Position numbers and translations under genes: made by a program. From Ulvibacter antarcticus (lineage in GTDB: Bacteria; Bacteroidota; Bacteroidia; Flavobacteriales; Flavobacteriaceae): DNA of 64,000 nucleotides. The DNA lies in assembly GCF_003688405.1 (NCBI RefSeq), contig NZ_REFC01000012.1, positions 558,001-622,000 of the forward strand. The letters are read 5' to 3'. Below, in pieces: positions 39,764 through 48,208 of the stretch. The notes beneath the pieces were generated by a model. The model worked only from the letters and a program-made list of their open reading frames with translations, ran no database searches and was not told where the DNA came from. How positions within the stretch are numbered: position 1 is the stretch's first letter; each line of letters begins with the position of its first letter.

Positions 39764-42172
39764 ATGTCGAAAAGAAGAATAAATAAAGTTGCCGTTATCG
39801 GTTCCGGAATTATGGGAAGCGGTATCGCATGCCATTTTGCCAATATTGGCGTGGATGTGTTGTTGTTAGACATAGTCCCACGTGAACTAAATGACAAAGA
39901 AAAGGCGAAAGGACTAACATTAGAGCATAAAGTTGTGCGTAACCGCTTGGTGAATGATGATCTTCTAAAGTCAATTAAATCTAAACCTGCTCCTCTTTAT
40001 CATATAGATTTTGCAAAACGAATCACTACAGGAAATCTGGAAGATGATATTGCAAAAGTTGCAGATGTAGATTGGATCATTGAGGTTGTTGTGGAACGCC
40101 TGGACATTAAAAAACAGGTGTTTGAAAATCTTGAAAAGCACCGTACTCCAGGAACACTTATAACTTCGAATACTTCCGGTATTCCTATTAAATTTATGAG
40201 TGAAGGACGTAGTGAGGATTTTCAGAAGCATTTCTGTGGAACTCACTTTTTCAACCCGCCACGTTATCTAAAATTATTTGAAATCATCCCGGGACCTAAA
40301 ACCGATCCTAACGTATTGGATTTCTTGAATGGTTATGGTGAAAAGTTCCTCGGAAAGACTTCCGTAATCGCTAAGGACACTCCGGCATTTATTGGTAATC
40401 GTGTTGGTATCTTCGGAATACAAAGTCTTTTCCATCTTGTGAAGGAAATGGGACTCACAATTGAAGAAGTAGATAAGCTTACCGGACCAGTTATCGGTCG
40501 TCCGAAATCGGCTACTTTCAGAACAGTTGATGTCGTTGGATTGGATACTTTGGTACATGTTGCCAATGGTATTTATGAAAATGTTCCTAATGATGAAGAA
40601 CACGATATTTTCCAATTGCCAGCTTTCATCAATAAAATGATGGAAAACAAATGGCTGGGAAGTAAAACCGGGCAAGGATTCTACAAAAAAGTAAAGGGTG
40701 ATGACGGAAGCAGTGAAATTCTTGGAATGGATCTCGAAACTCTAGAGTACCGCTTAGGAAAGAGAGCTTCTTTCGCTACCTTAGAGCTTACCAAATCAAT
40801 CGACAAGGTTACAGATCGTTTTCCTGTATTGATCAAAGGAAAAGACAAAGCAGGAGAATTTTACCGTAAGAACTTCGCAGGAATGTTCGCTTATGTTTCT
40901 AAACGTATTCCTGAGATCACAGACGAATTATACAAAATTGATGATGCCATGAAAGCCGGTTTCGGATGGGAAAACGGTCCATACGAAATTTGGGATGCCG
41001 TTGGCGTTAAAAAAGGAATCGAACTTATAAAAGCAGTTGGAAAAGAACCAGCGGCCTGGGTAAATGATATGCTGGCAGCCGGAATTGAATCTTTTTACAC
41101 TATAAAAGATGGAGCTACTTATTATTACGATATTCCTCAGAAAAAACATGTGAAAGTTCCTGGACAAGATGCATTTATCATCCTGGACAATATTCGCAAG
41201 TCTTCCGAAGTATTTAAAAATAGCGGTGTTGTTGTTGAAGATTTAGGTGACGGAATTCTGAATGTAGATTTTCAGAGCAAAATGAACAGTATTGGAGGTG
41301 ACGTATTAGCCGGCTTAAATAAGGCTATCGACATTGCCGAAAAGGATTTTGACGGCTTGGTTGTTGGTAATCAAGGAACTAATTTCTCTGTAGGCGCCAA
41401 TATTGGAATGATATTTATGATGGCCGCAGAGCAGGAATATGACGAATTGAATGCTGCGATTAAGTATTTTCAGGATAGCTGTATGCGACTTCGCTACTCC
41501 TCTATCCCAACGGTAGTCGCGCCTCACGGAATGACACTAGGTGGAGGTTGCGAAATGACCTTACACGCAGATCGCGTAGTAGCAGCAGCTGAAAGCTATA
41601 TTGGACTGGTAGAATTTGGAGTTGGTGTGATCCCAGGTGGTGGTGGATCAAAGGAAATGGCGTTAAGAGCAAGTGATATGTTCCAAAAGGGAGATGTTGA
41701 GTTAAACATTTTACAAGACCACTTCCTTACCATTGCAATGGCGAAAGTATCAACTTCGGCACATGAAGCGTATGATTTGAATATCCTAAAACTAGGAAAA
41801 GACATAGTAGTTGTAAATAAGGACAGACAAATCGCTACAGCGAAAGCGGTTGCGAGAATGATGGCAGACCAAGGATATACGAAGCCAGTAAAACGGCAAG
41901 ATATAAAAGTACTTGGGAAACAAGCATTAGGAATGTTCCTAGTAGGAACAGACGCCATGGAAGACAGTCACTATATAAGCGAACACGATCAGAAAATTGC
42001 TGATAAATTAGCTTATGTAATGGCAGGTGGTGATTTATCAGAACCAACATTGGTAAGCGAACAATATTTACTTGATTTAGAAAGAGAAGCTTTCTTAAGT
42101 CTATGTGGAGAGCGTAAAACATTGGAGCGTTTACAACATATGCTTCAAAAAGGGAAACCATTAAGAAATTAG
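39764..42172 (+). CDS. 3-hydroxyacyl-CoA dehydrogenase/enoyl-CoA hydratase (FadN type)
   Basis: A fused beta-oxidation enzyme of 802 residues. The dehydrogenase comes first, with the NAD-binding motif VIGSGIMGSGIA (residues 11-22), GTHFFNPPRYLKLFEII and DTPAFIGNRVG. The C-terminal part is an enoyl-CoA hydratase/isomerase domain with VGNQGTNFSVGANIG, GMTLGGGCEMTLHADRVVAA and GLVEFGVGVIPGGGG. This order is that of B. subtilis FadN and opposite to E. coli FadB. ATG 39764 is used; the frame opens earlier but overlaps marR. The stop codon lies in the first heptamer of the following repeat tract. Confidence 0.93.
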   Translation: MSKRRINKVAVIGSGIMGSGIACHFANIGVDVLLLDIVPRELNDKEKAKGLTLEHKVVRNRLVNDDLLKSIKSKPAPLYHIDFAKRITTGNLEDDIAKVADVDWIIEVVVERLDIKKQVFENLEKHRTPGTLITSNTSGIPIKFMSEGRSEDFQKHFCGTHFFNPPRYLKLFEIIPGPKTDPNVLDFLNGYGEKFLGKTSVIAKDTPAFIGNRVGIFGIQSLFHLVKEMGLTIEEVDKLTGPVIGRPKSATFRTVDVVGLDTLVHVANGIYENVPNDEEHDIFQLPAFINKMMENKWLGSKTGQGFYKKVKGDDGSSEILGMDLETLEYRLGKRASFATLELTKSIDKVTDRFPVLIKGKDKAGEFYRKNFAGMFAYVSKRIPEITDELYKIDDAMKAGFGWENGPYEIWDAVGVKKGIELIKAVGKEPAAWVNDMLAAGIESFYTIKDGATYYYDIPQKKHVKVPGQDAFIILDNIRKSSEVFKNSGVVVEDLGDGILNVDFQSKMNSIGGDVLAGLNKAIDIAEKDFDGLVVGNQGTNFSVGANIGMIFMMAAEQEYDELNAAIKYFQDSCMRLRYSSIPTVVAPHGMTLGGGCEMTLHADRVVAAAESYIGLVEFGVGVIPGGGGSKEMALRASDMFQKGDVELNILQDHFLTIAMAKVSTSAHEAYDLNILKLGKDIVVVNKDRQIATAKAVARMMADQGYTKPVKRQDIKVLGKQALGMFLVGTDAMEDSHYISEHDQKIADKLAYVMAGGDLSEPTLVSEQYLLDLEREAFLSLCGERKTLERLQHMLQKGKPLRN

Positions 42173-42629
42173 ACTTGAGACATAAGATTTGAGATTTTAA
42201 AAAACAGCAACTCCCCGATATAGAATAAAGGATATGCACAATTTTCAAGAATTAAAAATTTGGAGTAAAGCAATGAACATTACTGAGCAGATATATAATA
42301 TAACTGCTGAATTTCCAAAGGATGAGAAATTTGGTTTAATAAGTCAATTAAGAAGATGCGCTGTTTCTGTTCCTTCAAACATTGCTGAAGGATCTGGGAG
42401 AAATACAAATGGAGAGTTTCGAAATTTTCTAGGTATTGCAAATGGTTCAGTAAATGAACTTATCACTCAATTATTAATCTCAAATAGAATGAATATGGTT
42501 TCAGAAAATACAATAAACCCGATATTAAATGAACTAATAGAAGTGCAGAAAATGAATTATTCATTGATCAAAAAGTTTTCAAAGAAAAACTAAAAATCTC
42601 ATTTCTTACATCTAATATCTAACATCTAA
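42169..42629 (+). mobile_element. Candidate four-helix-bundle cassette 2 with inverted period-7 arms
   Basis: The left arm is four heptamers (42169-42196: TTAGACT, TGAGACA, TAAGATT, TGAGATT). The right arm is five (42595-42629: AATCTCA, TTTCTTA, CATCTAA, TATCTAA, CATCTAA). On the minus strand the right arm reads TTAGATG, TTAGATA, TTAGATG, TAAGAAA, TGAGATT, so the innermost unit is identical and the next nearly so. Inside are the CAACTCCCC leader motif (42208-42216) and the four-helix-bundle gene. The block separates two beta-oxidation genes that belong together, which suggests insertion. No transposase is present. Confidence 0.45.
42234..42593 (+). CDS. Four-helix-bundle protein (S23/IVS family), second copy
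   Basis: A 119-residue helical protein of the same family as the one at 16506-16862: FQELKIWSKAMNITEQIYNI, FPKDEKFGLISQLRRCAVSVPSNIAEG, then FRNFLGIANGSVNELITQL. The two proteins are clearly related but far from identical, so neither is a recent copy of the other. It lies between the hydroxyacyl-CoA dehydrogenase and thiolase genes on the same strand and will be cotranscribed with them, although it has no known role in fatty acid metabolism. CAACTCCCC then GATATAG precedes the ATG, with 17 bp between the CCCC and the start. Confidence 0.9.
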   Translation: MHNFQELKIWSKAMNITEQIYNITAEFPKDEKFGLISQLRRCAVSVPSNIAEGSGRNTNGEFRNFLGIANGSVNELITQLLISNRMNMVSENTINPILNELIEVQKMNYSLIKKFSKKN

Positions 42630-42636
42630 ATAAAAA

Positions 42637-43827
42637 ATGAAAACAGCATATATAGTAAAAGCATACAGAACAGCCGTTGGGAAAGCACCCAAAGGAGTGT
42701 TTCGTTTTAAAAGAACTGATGAATTGGCAGCTGAAACCATCAAGTATATGATGAATGAATTGCCAAATCTAGATCCTAAGAGAATTGATGATGTCATGGT
42801 TGGAAATGCTATGCCGGAAGGATCTCAGGGACTTAATATGGCACGACTAATTTCTTTAATGGGATTAGATATCGTAGATGTTCCCGGAGTTACTGTCAAT
42901 AGATTTTGCTCTTCTGGAGTTGAAACTATTGCTATGGCGTCGGCTAAGATTCAGGCTGGAATGGCAGATTGTATCATTGCAGGAGGCGCAGAAAGTATGA
43001 GCGCGGTACCTATGACTGGTTTTAAACCTGAATTAAATTACGATATCGTAAAAGCAGGTCATGAAGATTATTATTGGGGAATGGGAAATACTGCCGAAGC
43101 GGTTGCGAATCAGTTTAAGGTTTCACGTGAAGATCAGGATGAGTTTGCTTATAATTCGCATATGAAGGCATTAAGAGCCCAAGCAGAAGATCGTTTTCAG
43201 GATCAGATTGTTCCTATAGAAGTTGAACAGACCTATGTTGATGCCAACGGAAAAAAAGCAACTAAAAAATATACAGTAACTAAAGATGAAGGACCTCGCG
43301 CTGGAACTAGTAAAGAAGTATTAGCCAATTTAAGAGCTGTCTTTGCTGCCGGTGGAAGCGTAACCGCTGGTAATTCATCACAAATGAGTGACGGAGCAGC
43401 CTTTGTAATGGTGATGAGCGAAGATATGGTGAAGGAATTAAATCTTCAACCAATTGCACGTCTGGTAAATTATGCTGCTGCTGGAGTAGAGCCTAGAATT
43501 ATGGGAATTGGTCCGGTTAAGGCTATTCCGAAGGCATTGAAACGCGCGGGATTAAAGCAGGATGACATTGGATTAATTGAATTAAATGAAGCATTTGCAT
43601 CCCAATCTCTGGCAGTGATCCGTGAATTGAACCTTAATCCGGATATCATTAATGTTAATGGTGGTGCCATTGCACTTGGTCATCCCCTTGGATGTACAGG
43701 AGCTAAATTATCGGTACAACTGTTCGATGAGATGCGCAAACGTGAAATGAAAGGGAAATACGGAATGGTTACCATGTGCGTAGGAACCGGGCAGGGTGCC
43801 GCCGGTATATTTGAATTTCTTAATTAG
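42637..43827 (+). CDS. Acetyl-CoA C-acyltransferase (thiolase)
   Basis: Performs the thiolytic last step of beta-oxidation. The 396-residue protein has the acyl-accepting Cys91 (NRFCSSG), His349 in GHPLGCTGA and the proton-donor Cys381 in CVGTGQG, plus the central NEAFASQ. The length and motifs favour a degradative thiolase (FadA type). It begins only 7 bp after the right arm of cassette 2, so its ribosome-binding region is the A-rich stretch between them. It works with the FadN-type enzyme upstream and the acyl-CoA dehydrogenase downstream. Confidence 0.94.
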   Translation: MKTAYIVKAYRTAVGKAPKGVFRFKRTDELAAETIKYMMNELPNLDPKRIDDVMVGNAMPEGSQGLNMARLISLMGLDIVDVPGVTVNRFCSSGVETIAMASAKIQAGMADCIIAGGAESMSAVPMTGFKPELNYDIVKAGHEDYYWGMGNTAEAVANQFKVSREDQDEFAYNSHMKALRAQAEDRFQDQIVPIEVEQTYVDANGKKATKKYTVTKDEGPRAGTSKEVLANLRAVFAAGGSVTAGNSSQMSDGAAFVMVMSEDMVKELNLQPIARLVNYAAAGVEPRIMGIGPVKAIPKALKRAGLKQDDIGLIELNEAFASQSLAVIRELNLNPDIINVNGGAIALGHPLGCTGAKLSVQLFDEMRKREMKGKYGMVTMCVGTGQGAAGIFEFLN

Positions 43828-43881
43828 GATTCGAAGCTATTTATAGGATAATCACAAAAAATAAAGTAATATAAAAAATGA

Positions 43882-43939
43882 TATCAAGATTTAAATCCGG
43901 ACTATGTTAAAAGTCCTGATTCCTGACACTTGAATCTAT
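43882..43939. repeat. Gene-less inverted period-7 hairpin between thiolase and acyl-CoA dehydrogenase genes
   Basis: The right arm divides into heptamers AGTCCTG, ATTCCTG, ACACTTG, AATCTAT (43912-43939). The left arm (43882-43903) ends in AATCCGGACT and matches the reverse complement of the right arm at TCAAG, AATC and GGACT. An 8-nt loop separates the arms. It looks like a cassette without a gene, or an imperfect hairpin in the operon mRNA. Confidence 0.45.
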
Positions 43940-43952
43940 TATAATCGAAATT

Positions 43953-45761
43953 ATGGAAGCAACAGAAACAAATAAAGACATACTACGAGGTGGACAATTT
44001 CTTGTAAAAGAAACAGCTTGTGAAGATATTTTTACTCCGGAAGATTTTACCGAAGAGCAGAAAATGATGAAGGAAGCGGTAATTGAATTCAACGACCGAG
44101 AGATAGTTGCTCATAGAGATCGCTTCGAAAATAAAGACTATGCGCTTACTGAAGAAGTGATGCGTAAAGCAGGTGAGCTTGGGTTTTTAGGAGTGGCAGT
44201 TCCTGAAGCTTACGGCGGACTCGAAATGGGATTCGTTTCTACCTTACTTACTTGTGATTATATTTCAAGTGGAACAGGATCTTTTAGTACGGCTTTTGGA
44301 GCGCATACTGGGATTGGGACTTTACCAATCACACTTTATGGTTCTGAAGAGCAAAAGAAAAAGTATGTTCCAAAATTAGCTACCGGTGAGTGGTTTGGCG
44401 CCTATTGTCTTACTGAACCTGGCGCAGGTAGTGATGCTAATAGTGGAAAAACTAAAGCGGTTTTAAGTGAAGATGGAACACATTATAAAATCAGCGGACA
44501 AAAAATGTGGATCTCAAATGCAGGTTTCTGTAGTCTGATGATTGTTTTTGCACGTATTGAAGATGATAAAAACATTACCGGTTTCATTGTAGAAAATGAC
44601 CCTGCTAATGGAATCACCATGGGGGAAGAAGAACGTAAATTAGGAATTCGAGCTTCTTCAACAAGACAAGTATTCTTCAGTGAAACGAAAGTTCCTGTTG
44701 AAAACATGTTGTCGACACGAGGAAATGGTTTTAAAATTGCCATGAACGCTTTAAATGTTGGACGAATTAAGTTAGCCGGTGCTTGTTTAGATTCTCAAAG
44801 AAGAGTTACTACAACTGCTGTTAAGTATGCTTCAGAACGTAAGCAATTTAATACTCCAATTGCAAACTTTGGCGCTATCAAATTGAAGATCGCTGAAATG
44901 TCAACTAGTGCCTACGTTGGTGAGTCGGCTACTTATAGAGCTGCTAAAAATATTGAAGATCGCATTGCCATGCGAGTTGCTTCTGGAAATACACATCAGG
45001 AAGCCGAATTAAAGGGTGTTGAAGAATATGCTATAGAATGTTCAATTCTGAAAGTTGCCGTTTCTGAAGATATTCAGAATTGTGCCGATGAAGGAATTCA
45101 GATCTTTGGTGGTATGGGATTCTCTGAAGATACCCCGATGGAAGCAGCCTGGAGAGATGCAAGAATTGCGCGAATTTATGAAGGAACCAACGAAATCAAC
45201 CGTATGTTGGCTGTTGGAATGCTTGTAAAGAAAGCAATGAAAGGTCACGTGGATCTATTAGGTCCAGCACAGGCAGTTGCTTCAGAATTAATGGGAATTC
45301 CTTCTTTCGAAACTCCTGATTTTTCCGAAGTACTTTCTGAAGAAAAAAATATGATTGCTAAGCTTAAAAAAGTATTTCTAATGGTTGCCGGAAGTGCGGT
45401 TCAAAAATTCGGACCAGCATTAGATGAACATCAGCAAATGCTTATGGCTGCTGCCGATATTCTTATCGAGATTTATATGGCGGAAAGTGCAATTCTAAGA
45501 ACTGAGAAAAACATAAAACGTTTTGGTGAAGACGCTCAAAAAGAACAACTTGCCATGACAAAACTTTATTTGTATCACGCTGTGGATATTATCTCAATAA
45601 AAGCGAAAGAATCGATTATCTCTTTTGCTGAAGGTGACGAACAACGCATGATGTTAATGGGGCTAAAACGATTTACTAAATATCAGAACATGCCAAATAT
45701 TGGTGCAATGAGAAAACTGATCGCTGAAAAAGTAACAGCCGAAAACAAATATCCATTTTAA
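43953..45761 (+). CDS. Acyl-CoA dehydrogenase
   Basis: FAD enzyme that introduces the trans-2 double bond, the first step of beta-oxidation. The 602-residue protein has the N-terminal helical domain, the FAD contact AYCLTEPGAGSDANSGKTKA and WISNAG, then RKQFNTPIANFGAIKLKIAEM. The base-and-FAD segment is IFGGMGFSEDTPMEAAWRDARIARIYEGTNEINR. About 180 further C-terminal residues are typical of VLCAD/FadE-like long forms in Bacteroidota. It is the last gene of the marR-fad operon and is followed by a strong terminator. Confidence 0.94.
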   Translation: MEATETNKDILRGGQFLVKETACEDIFTPEDFTEEQKMMKEAVIEFNDREIVAHRDRFENKDYALTEEVMRKAGELGFLGVAVPEAYGGLEMGFVSTLLTCDYISSGTGSFSTAFGAHTGIGTLPITLYGSEEQKKKYVPKLATGEWFGAYCLTEPGAGSDANSGKTKAVLSEDGTHYKISGQKMWISNAGFCSLMIVFARIEDDKNITGFIVENDPANGITMGEEERKLGIRASSTRQVFFSETKVPVENMLSTRGNGFKIAMNALNVGRIKLAGACLDSQRRVTTTAVKYASERKQFNTPIANFGAIKLKIAEMSTSAYVGESATYRAAKNIEDRIAMRVASGNTHQEAELKGVEEYAIECSILKVAVSEDIQNCADEGIQIFGGMGFSEDTPMEAAWRDARIARIYEGTNEINRMLAVGMLVKKAMKGHVDLLGPAQAVASELMGIPSFETPDFSEVLSEEKNMIAKLKKVFLMVAGSAVQKFGPALDEHQQMLMAAADILIEIYMAESAILRTEKNIKRFGEDAQKEQLAMTKLYLYHAVDIISIKAKESIISFAEGDEQRMMLMGLKRFTKYQNMPNIGAMRKLIAEKVTAENKYPF

Positions 45762-45807
45762 GACAACTCCTCACTTTTTCATAGTTAACGATATAGTGAA
45801 CATCCCT

Positions 45808-45836
45808 ACCGCCTTTAGTTTAAAGGCGGTTTTTTA
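45808..45836 (+). terminator. Terminator of the marR-fad operon
   Basis: ACCGCCTTTA (45808-45817) pairs perfectly with TAAAGGCGGT (45821-45830) around GTT and is followed by six T. It lies 47 bp after the acyl-CoA dehydrogenase stop and separates it from the convergent amidohydrolase gene. Confidence 0.9.
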
Positions 45837-45847
45837 TTGTTCAGATC

Positions 45848-47155
45848 TTATTCTTTATAAACAACGCCCTCTTTCATTACAAAACTTACTTCCTTCAAAA
45901 TACTTATCTGTTCGAGTGGATTTCCAATTACAGCAACAATATCTGCCGATTTCCCAGCTTCAATAGTGCCTAGTTGATTTTCCATTCCTAAAAGCTTAGA
46001 TGCGTTGATCGTTGCTGTTTTAATAGCTTCATTTGGGTCCATACCGTATTTAACCATCAACTCGAATTCTCTCGCATTATCACCGTGTTTACTCACACCG
46101 CTATCTGTTCCGAAGGCGATATTAATCTTTGCTGCCAAAGCCTTTTTAAAGGAAGCCTCGACGACGGGACCTACTTGTCTGATTTTATCTGCAATCGCAG
46201 GAGGAATATTTTCATTCACATCTAATTCTTCTGTTACTGAAACACCAGCGAGTAAGGTAGGCACCAAATAAGCTCCTGTTTCTTTGAATAATCGTATCGA
46301 TTCGTCGTTTAAATAAGACCCATGTTCAATTGAATTAACGCCAGCTCTCAAAGCCGCATTCACCCCTTCAGCATCGTGTGCATGCGCTGCCACTTTTCGG
46401 CCTAAACTTGCTGCTGTGGATACAATTGCTTCCAATTCGTCATTGCTTAACTGCTGCCCTACTCCAGCTGCGGTGTTGCTGAGAACACCACCGGTGGCAG
46501 TAATTTTTATAACATCTGCACCCTGTTTTACAAGAGCTCGAACTGCTCTTCGGCAGTCATCACTTCCATCGCAAATTCCTACTCCTTTCCCATCCAATTC
46601 CAATATATCCTTTCGATAGCCATGAAAATCTCCATGACCTCCCGTTGCCGAAATAGCACCCGTAGCTGCAATAATCCTTGGTCCTTCAATAAGTCCTTTT
46701 GCTATAGCACGTTTTAATGCATTCATAAGTTTAGCATCTCCTCCTAAATTTCGTACAGTTGTAAATCCGGCTTGCAATGTCCTAGTTGCATAAGGTATCG
46801 CGTTAAAAGCATAATCTTCATTCTCAAGTGTAACCCATTCATGTGGATTTTTGTTAGGATCGCGCTCGCCGGTTATGTGTGTATGTAAATCAATAAAACC
46901 AGGCATTACAAAGGAATTTTTTAAATCTATTAATTCTATTTCTTCGGAAGCTAAACCAAGTTCGGTTGCCATTAAAAAGCCGTTTCTTACTTCCTTTATC
47001 TTACCATCTTTAATTATAATGGACTGATTCTTCTTTGGTTTGTCACCCGGAATAGTCAATACTGTTCCAGCATGAATTACCGTTGTTTGTGCTTTAGTAC
47101 TGAACACGATTAGATTTATTGAAAGCACAATTAGTAATAATTGAAATTTTGGCAT
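45848..47155 (-). CDS. Exported amidohydrolase, imidazolonepropionase/prolidase-like
   Basis: A 435-residue metal-dependent hydrolase with a signal peptide (about 1-22). Motifs of the amidohydrolase superfamily are present: GFIDLHTHITG with HxH, IKITATGGVLS with the lysine that is carbamylated in many members, AAHAHDAEGV, SIEHGSYL and FGTDSGV with the catalytic Asp. The C-terminal strands (TIEAGKSADIVAVIGNPL) complete the composite beta-sandwich. Homologues cleave Xaa-Pro or other dipeptides; the substrate here is unknown. Its promoter lies in the divergent spacer that contains a perfect 13-bp inverted repeat. Confidence 0.9.
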   Translation of the reverse strand: MPKFQLLLIVLSINLIVFSTKAQTTVIHAGTVLTIPGDKPKKNQSIIIKDGKIKEVRNGFLMATELGLASEEIELIDLKNSFVMPGFIDLHTHITGERDPNKNPHEWVTLENEDYAFNAIPYATRTLQAGFTTVRNLGGDAKLMNALKRAIAKGLIEGPRIIAATGAISATGGHGDFHGYRKDILELDGKGVGICDGSDDCRRAVRALVKQGADVIKITATGGVLSNTAAGVGQQLSNDELEAIVSTAASLGRKVAAHAHDAEGVNAALRAGVNSIEHGSYLNDESIRLFKETGAYLVPTLLAGVSVTEELDVNENIPPAIADKIRQVGPVVEASFKKALAAKINIAFGTDSGVSKHGDNAREFELMVKYGMDPNEAIKTATINASKLLGMENQLGTIEAGKSADIVAVIGNPLEQISILKEVSFVMKEGVVYKE

Positions 47156-47261
47156 GTCTTGATTTTTGGATTAGTTTGTTAGCTGATTTGTTAAAAGTAC
47201 AAAAAGATATCAGAAGGTTCCTTCAACAAATTAGAATCTAAAAAGTTAATAATTAAAGCTT

Positions 47262-47310
47262 TATAACAAAGTTCTTCCATGAAAAATATTTTGGTCTGAA
47301 CTTTGTTATA
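47262..47310. promoter_or_regulatory. Perfect 13-bp inverted repeat in the divergent spacer
   Basis: TATAACAAAGTTC (47262-47274) and GAACTTTGTTATA (47298-47310) are exact complements with 23 bp between them. They lie 107 bp from the amidohydrolase start and 20 bp from the start of the propeller gene. The arms could form a stem in the leader of the plus-strand mRNA or be paired protein sites. Confidence 0.5.
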
Positions 47311-47330
47311 TTTAAACCAAAATCAGAAAT

Positions 47331-48206
47331 ATGAAATACCAGTTATCGGTTTTATTTATGTTATGCTTCTTTTGCTTAAATGCTCAATCCAATACTGAAG
47401 TCTATCTTTGTAATCTTGAATCTGTTTACGGCGGAATTGACATCTTTAATATTCAAAATATCTCCAATGACCCGGGCTATGATAGTCAGCCCTCTTTTTC
47501 AGATAATAACACTGTTTTATTTGCCGGCAATCACAATGGGCAGACAGATATAGCGCAGTACTCTATTTCAGAAAAATCTAAAACATGGTTTCATCTTCCT
47601 ACCGATGGAGGTGAATATTCACCAACGCATATTCCTAATGGAAAGAATAATGTAGCCGCAGTGCGTCTTGACCCGGACGGATTACAACGTTTATATTATT
47701 ACAAAAAAGATTCACCGAACTCTTCCGAAGTAATAGAAGGACTACAAGTTGCATATTTCGCCTACTACGATGACCAGACTCTTCTAGCATCAGTTTTGGG
47801 AGGCGAAGACCTGGATTTGGTACTTTGCAACTTAAAAACAAAGACCGTAGATACGTTGCTTACAAATTCAGGAAGATCTATTCATAAAGTACTTGGATCT
47901 AAATCCATGAGTTACACTATTATAAATAAAGAAAAAAATGAAGATCTTTATCTATTCGATGTGGACAGTGGTGAGAGCTTTTTTGTTTGCCAGTTACCAA
48001 TTGGGGTTCAGGATTATACATGGCTAAACAGCTCTCAAATTCTTATAGGCAGTGGGAGTAAAATTTATATGTACGATACTTTTCTCAGCTCAGAATGGAA
48101 ATTAGTCGCAGATCTCTCGGGTGCGGGTTTTAAAAATATAAGCAGAATGGCAGTGAGCCCGGATGAAAAGAAAATAGCACTTGTGGCCGAGCCTGTTCAA
48201 AAATAA
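47331..48206 (+). CDS. Exported TolB-like beta-propeller protein
   Basis: A 291-residue exported protein: signal peptide about 1-18, then repeats of the PD40/WD40-like type (PSFSDNNTVLFAGNHNGQTDIAQYSI, then EDLDLVLCNLKTKTVDTLL, and RMAVSPDEKKIALVAEP). There is no enzyme motif, so it is probably a periplasmic or surface propeller that binds ligand or protein. It is transcribed divergently from the amidohydrolase gene and ends 2 bp from the end of the convergent AraC-type regulator gene. Confidence 0.78.
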   Translation: MKYQLSVLFMLCFFCLNAQSNTEVYLCNLESVYGGIDIFNIQNISNDPGYDSQPSFSDNNTVLFAGNHNGQTDIAQYSISEKSKTWFHLPTDGGEYSPTHIPNGKNNVAAVRLDPDGLQRLYYYKKDSPNSSEVIEGLQVAYFAYYDDQTLLASVLGGEDLDLVLCNLKTKTVDTLLTNSGRSIHKVLGSKSMSYTIINKEKNEDLYLFDVDSGESFFVCQLPIGVQDYTWLNSSQILIGSGSKIYMYDTFLSSEWKLVADLSGAGFKNISRMAVSPDEKKIALVAEPVQK

Positions 48207-48208
48207 TC

